Source of the DNA: Lachnospiraceae bacterium
GTDB taxonomy: Bacteria > Bacillota > Clostridia > Lachnospirales > Lachnospiraceae
NCBI GenBank assembly: GCA_024687745.1
Contig: JAILEM010000136.1
Coordinates: forward strand, 18,328 to 82,327
Direction: 5' to 3'
Length of the DNA stretch: 64,000 nucleotides
Shown here: one piece after another, positions 61,724 through 64,000 of the stretch
Layout: the number at the start of each line of letters is the position of its first letter
How positions within the stretch are numbered: position 1 is the first letter of the stretch
Position numbers and translations under genes: made by a program
The notes under the pieces: model-generated
Seen by the model: only the letters and a program-made list of their open reading frames with translations
What the model was told of the DNA's origin: nothing
Databases searched by the model: none

Positions 61724-62779
61724 ATGGCTTTAAATAATACGGGGAAAAATCCTTCTAAAAAGAAGGTAATTGTTGAAAAACAGAATACTGCAAGCAAAAA
61801 GCAGCCGGTTAAAAGAGCTAATTCAGGGAACAGTGCGGTTAATAAAGGCATTCCCGTAAGGGGCTCATCTGTCAGAAACAGTATTCCAAAGCGCGAGGAT
61901 AAAACAGAGACGGAAATAACCGAGTTAAGTCCTGAAGAGCTTGAAGCTCAAAAAGAAAGGCTTCTTGAGGAAAAAGAGAGAAGAAGGAAAAAAGAGAAGT
62001 TAAGAAGGATCATCAGTATCATAAGCGCAGTTGTATGCGTATTAAGCTTTGCCTATTTTACCTATTATGTATTAAAGGCAAATAATACAAGTGTTGAAGC
62101 CGATGCGCTTGCAGAGCTTAAAAAGTCAGAGAATAATATCTTTAAGGATAAGAAGAAGGATAACTCCGGCTCAGATACAGGTTCCGATATCGATATTCCC
62201 GATATATTGGATGAGTATAAGACTGTCTATGCCAAGAATAAAAGTCTTGCCGGCTGGATAAAGATAGAAGGAACCGAGATAGATTATCCGGTAATGCAGA
62301 CAAGGAATAATGATTATTATCTGAATCATGATTTTGAGCAGAATGAGGATAATAACGGATCTATCTTTATAGACTGTGACTGCAGTATCTATCCGAGAAG
62401 CCAGAATCTGATAATATACGGACATAATATGAAGTCCGGAAAGATGTTTGGAAGCTTAAATAAATATAAGGATGAAGCTTTCTTCAGGGAACATCCCATA
62501 ATTTATTTTGATACCATCTATGAAAAGGGAAAGTACAAGATCATGTATGTTTTCCCCGAAAATGTCCATGAGGCCATGGAGGTCACCTTTAAGTATTATG
62601 AATTCATAGATGCTGCTTCGGAGGCGGAATATGATTCAAATATGCAGACCATGTCGGAAATGTCTCTCTATGATACGGGAGTGACCTCACATTACGGTGA
62701 TAAGCTCATAACTCTTTCAACCTGTGATTACAGGGAGGGCGCAGAGAGATTTGCGGTTGTTGCAAAAAAGATCGATTGA
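61724..62779 (+). CDS. srtB: Class B sortase
   Basis: A 351-aa transpeptidase that attaches proteins to the cell wall. A Lys/Glu-rich cytoplasmic N-terminus of about 80 residues is followed by a membrane helix (about 88-110) and an extracellular sortase domain. Its features are GWIKIEGTEIDYPVMQ, YYLNHDF, IYGHNMKSGKMF with the catalytic His, and LSTCDYREGAERFAV with the catalytic Cys and Arg. The symbol is by class only. No sorting-signal protein (LPxTG or NPxTG) or pilus gene is encoded in the window, so its substrate lies elsewhere. Confidence 0.9.
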   Translation: MALNNTGKNPSKKKVIVEKQNTASKKQPVKRANSGNSAVNKGIPVRGSSVRNSIPKREDKTETEITELSPEELEAQKERLLEEKERRRKKEKLRRIISIISAVVCVLSFAYFTYYVLKANNTSVEADALAELKKSENNIFKDKKKDNSGSDTGSDIDIPDILDEYKTVYAKNKSLAGWIKIEGTEIDYPVMQTRNNDYYLNHDFEQNEDNNGSIFIDCDCSIYPRSQNLIIYGHNMKSGKMFGSLNKYKDEAFFREHPIIYFDTIYEKGKYKIMYVFPENVHEAMEVTFKYYEFIDAASEAEYDSNMQTMSEMSLYDTGVTSHYGDKLITLSTCDYREGAERFAVVAKKID

Positions 62780-62804
62780 TCATTTGATCAATCGGTCTTT
62801 TTAT
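62768..62804 (+). terminator. Terminator after the sortase gene
   Basis: CGATTGATCA-TT-TGATCAATCG, extended outward by AGAT/GTCT pairs, followed by TTTTT. It contains the stop codon of the sortase gene. Confidence 0.9.
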
Positions 62805-62835
62805 TTAGTTATTTTATTATTTTGTGACAAAAGGC

Positions 62836-62862
62836 TAAATTTTTATAAGATCATACCGATAA
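62836..62862 (+). promoter_or_regulatory. Sigma-28 (FliA/SigD) promoter of the flagellin gene
   Basis: TAAA, 15 nt, ACCGATAA. This fits the sigma-28 consensus TAAA-N15-GCCGATAA at all but one position and lies 35 nt upstream of the flagellin start. Confidence 0.85.
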
Positions 62863-62896
62863 ATAATATGTAGGGTTAATTATCAGGGAGAGAATA

Positions 62897-64000
62897 ATGA
62901 TCATACAACATAATTTATCGGCTATTAACGCACAAAGGCAATTCAATATTGGTAATAACAGAAAAGCCAAGTCAACGGAAAAGCTTTCTTCGGGCTATAA
63001 GATAAACAGGGCTGCAGATGATGCCGCAGGTCTTACGATATCAGAAAATATGCGCCGCATGGTAAGAGGACTTAACCAGGGTGCTGACAATACAGAAGAA
63101 GGCATATCTATCTGCCAGATAGCAGACGGGGCACTTGCCGAGGTTAACGACATGCTTCACAGAATGACAGAATTGACCATAAAGGCTGCAAACGGAACAA
63201 ATACCGATGCCGAAAGAGCAGCCATTCAGGAAGAGATCGACAGCTTAAGAGCCGAGATCGATCGTATAAGCACCTCCACAGAATACAATACAAGACCTAT
63301 ATTCGATGATAAAAACACTGCAGAAGTCACCGGTGATCTTGTCAAGTCGCCCTCAGCAGACTGGGGTTATCTGCATGAAGCCTATCAAAAAGGCGAAAAG
63401 TATTATTCAGCTGCAACCCTTGATTTCAGCAGTATAAATTCAGATAATGTTGCGGATCTTTACGGAAAGACCTTTTCATTTGACTGTAGTCAAAATTGTG
63501 GTGAAACCTTTTCTTTTACATTTAAGAATATGACAAGGAATGAGGCCTACGCAGATAGTAATATAAATGCCGGCTCAGGTTCTAAACATGAATATACAAT
63601 CGGCATAAAGGGAATGACGAATGGATCTCAACTGGTCGATGAGATCATGGGGATGTTATATGATCATCCTGCAAATAATGTAACACCTTCTGACCATAAC
63701 GATCTGTATGTAAGTCATTCAAACAATATCACAAAAACCGGAAATAATGAACTGACCATATATGAAAATTGGAATAGTTTTAACTCAGAAGTTGCTGCTG
63801 CGAATTTTTATCCTCATCAGGGGTATAAAGGAGGCGTAGATTTCTCCGAAATTACAACACCCACAACTAAGAAGGCCCTTGAAAACATATGGATACAGTC
63901 GGGTGCGGTAAAGGATGACGGATTAAATCTGCACTTTGAAAAGATGAACAGTACCGTCCTTGGTATAGACGGTGTTGATGCAAGTACCCAGGATGGTGCC
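62897..64000 (+). CDS. Flagellin, 5' part
   Basis: An open frame from the ATG at 62897 to the window edge (368 codons, no stop). The D0/D1 N-terminal domain is typical: MIIQHNLSAINAQRQF, KLSSGYKINRAADDAAGLTIS, GISICQIADGALAEVNDMLHRM and AAIQEEIDSLRAEIDRIS. From about residue 140 it enters a variable surface region. That region has a cysteine pair (FDCSQNCGETF, C-x3-C) and several Asn/Thr-rich stretches. No metalloprotease HExxH motif is seen in the visible part. CAGGGAGAG precedes the ATG. Expression should be late flagellar, driven by sigma-28. Confidence 0.93.
   Translation, partial: MIIQHNLSAINAQRQFNIGNNRKAKSTEKLSSGYKINRAADDAAGLTISENMRRMVRGLNQGADNTEEGISICQIADGALAEVNDMLHRMTELTIKAANGTNTDAERAAIQEEIDSLRAEIDRISTSTEYNTRPIFDDKNTAEVTGDLVKSPSADWGYLHEAYQKGEKYYSAATLDFSSINSDNVADLYGKTFSFDCSQNCGETFSFTFKNMTRNEAYADSNINAGSGSKHEYTIGIKGMTNGSQLVDEIMGMLYDHPANNVTPSDHNDLYVSHSNNITKTGNNELTIYENWNSFNSEVAAANFYPHQGYKGGVDFSEITTPTTKKALENIWIQSGAVKDDGLNLHFEKMNSTVLGIDGVDASTQDGA

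Noticed and set aside
62897..64000. Flagellin as a flagellinolysin (protease-bearing flagellin)
   Set aside because: No HExxH motif is present in the visible part of the variable region; the remainder is outside the window.

Overview
The window reads as chromosomal DNA from a motile, strictly anaerobic, low-to-moderate GC Firmicute, most likely a member of the Lachnospiraceae (Butyrivibrio/Roseburia-like). This is inferred from AGGAGG-type ribosome binding sites, heavy use of ATA/AGA/AGG codons, a full Rnf complex, an anaerobic ribonucleotide reductase, an oxaloacetate-decarboxylase-type subunit, ATP-dependent PEP carboxykinase, and a flagellin behind a textbook sigma-28 promoter. No prophage, IS element, CRISPR array, tRNA or rRNA was recognised. 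Gene density is high and most neighbours overlap or are spaced for co-translation.

Layout. 1-1.7 kb: 3' end of a biotin-dependent carboxyltransferase subunit and a TetR-type regulator. 1.8-6.7 kb: HI0933-type flavoprotein, cmk, ispH, rpsA (overlapping ispH) and cheR. 6.7-8.8 kb: divergent YprB-type exonuclease and CmpB-type membrane protein, whose promoters both sit almost on the start codons. 8.8-14.9 kb: rnfCDGEAB with a convergent flavin transferase (apbE). 15-20.6 kb: cell-envelope genes (degenerate GH25-like protein, SleB-like hydrolase, SGNH lipoprotein) around a divergent AP2/HNH-like gene and WYL regulator. 20.6-24 kb: dNTP supply (nrdD, nrdG, dut) behind a promoter with two putative NrdR boxes 31 nt apart. 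24-28.5 kb: DUF512 radical-SAM-like protein, der, plsY, gpsA.

28.5-36.6 kb is the main signalling locus: MoxR ATPase, CoxE-like VWA protein, an HD-GYP response regulator and two large hybrid histidine kinases, one with an HPt domain. 36.6-42 kb: purine salvage (punA, BMP-type lipoprotein, amidohydrolase), rnhA, a small membrane protein, thrC. 42-48.5 kb: citrate synthase, aminopeptidase P, pckA with a structured leader, tyrS. 48.5-54.2 kb: a roughly 215-nt independently transcribed RNA (candidate 6S RNA), YihY, pheST, queA.

54.2-59.1 kb is the most unusual region. A PilZ (c-di-GMP receptor type) gene overlaps a homologue of cofactor-independent phosphoglycerate mutase that has lost several catalytic residues. 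An intact cofactor-dependent mutase (gpmA) follows directly, then an EF-G paralogue with altered G3 and G4 motifs. The window closes with leuS, an orphan class B sortase and the 5' part of a flagellin gene.

Functionally the window links energy conservation (Rnf, Na+ or H+ coupled), gluconeogenic/anaplerotic C4 metabolism, dNTP synthesis, translation and cyclic-di-GMP/two-component signalling. All functional calls rest on motif recognition by eye; no database search was possible.
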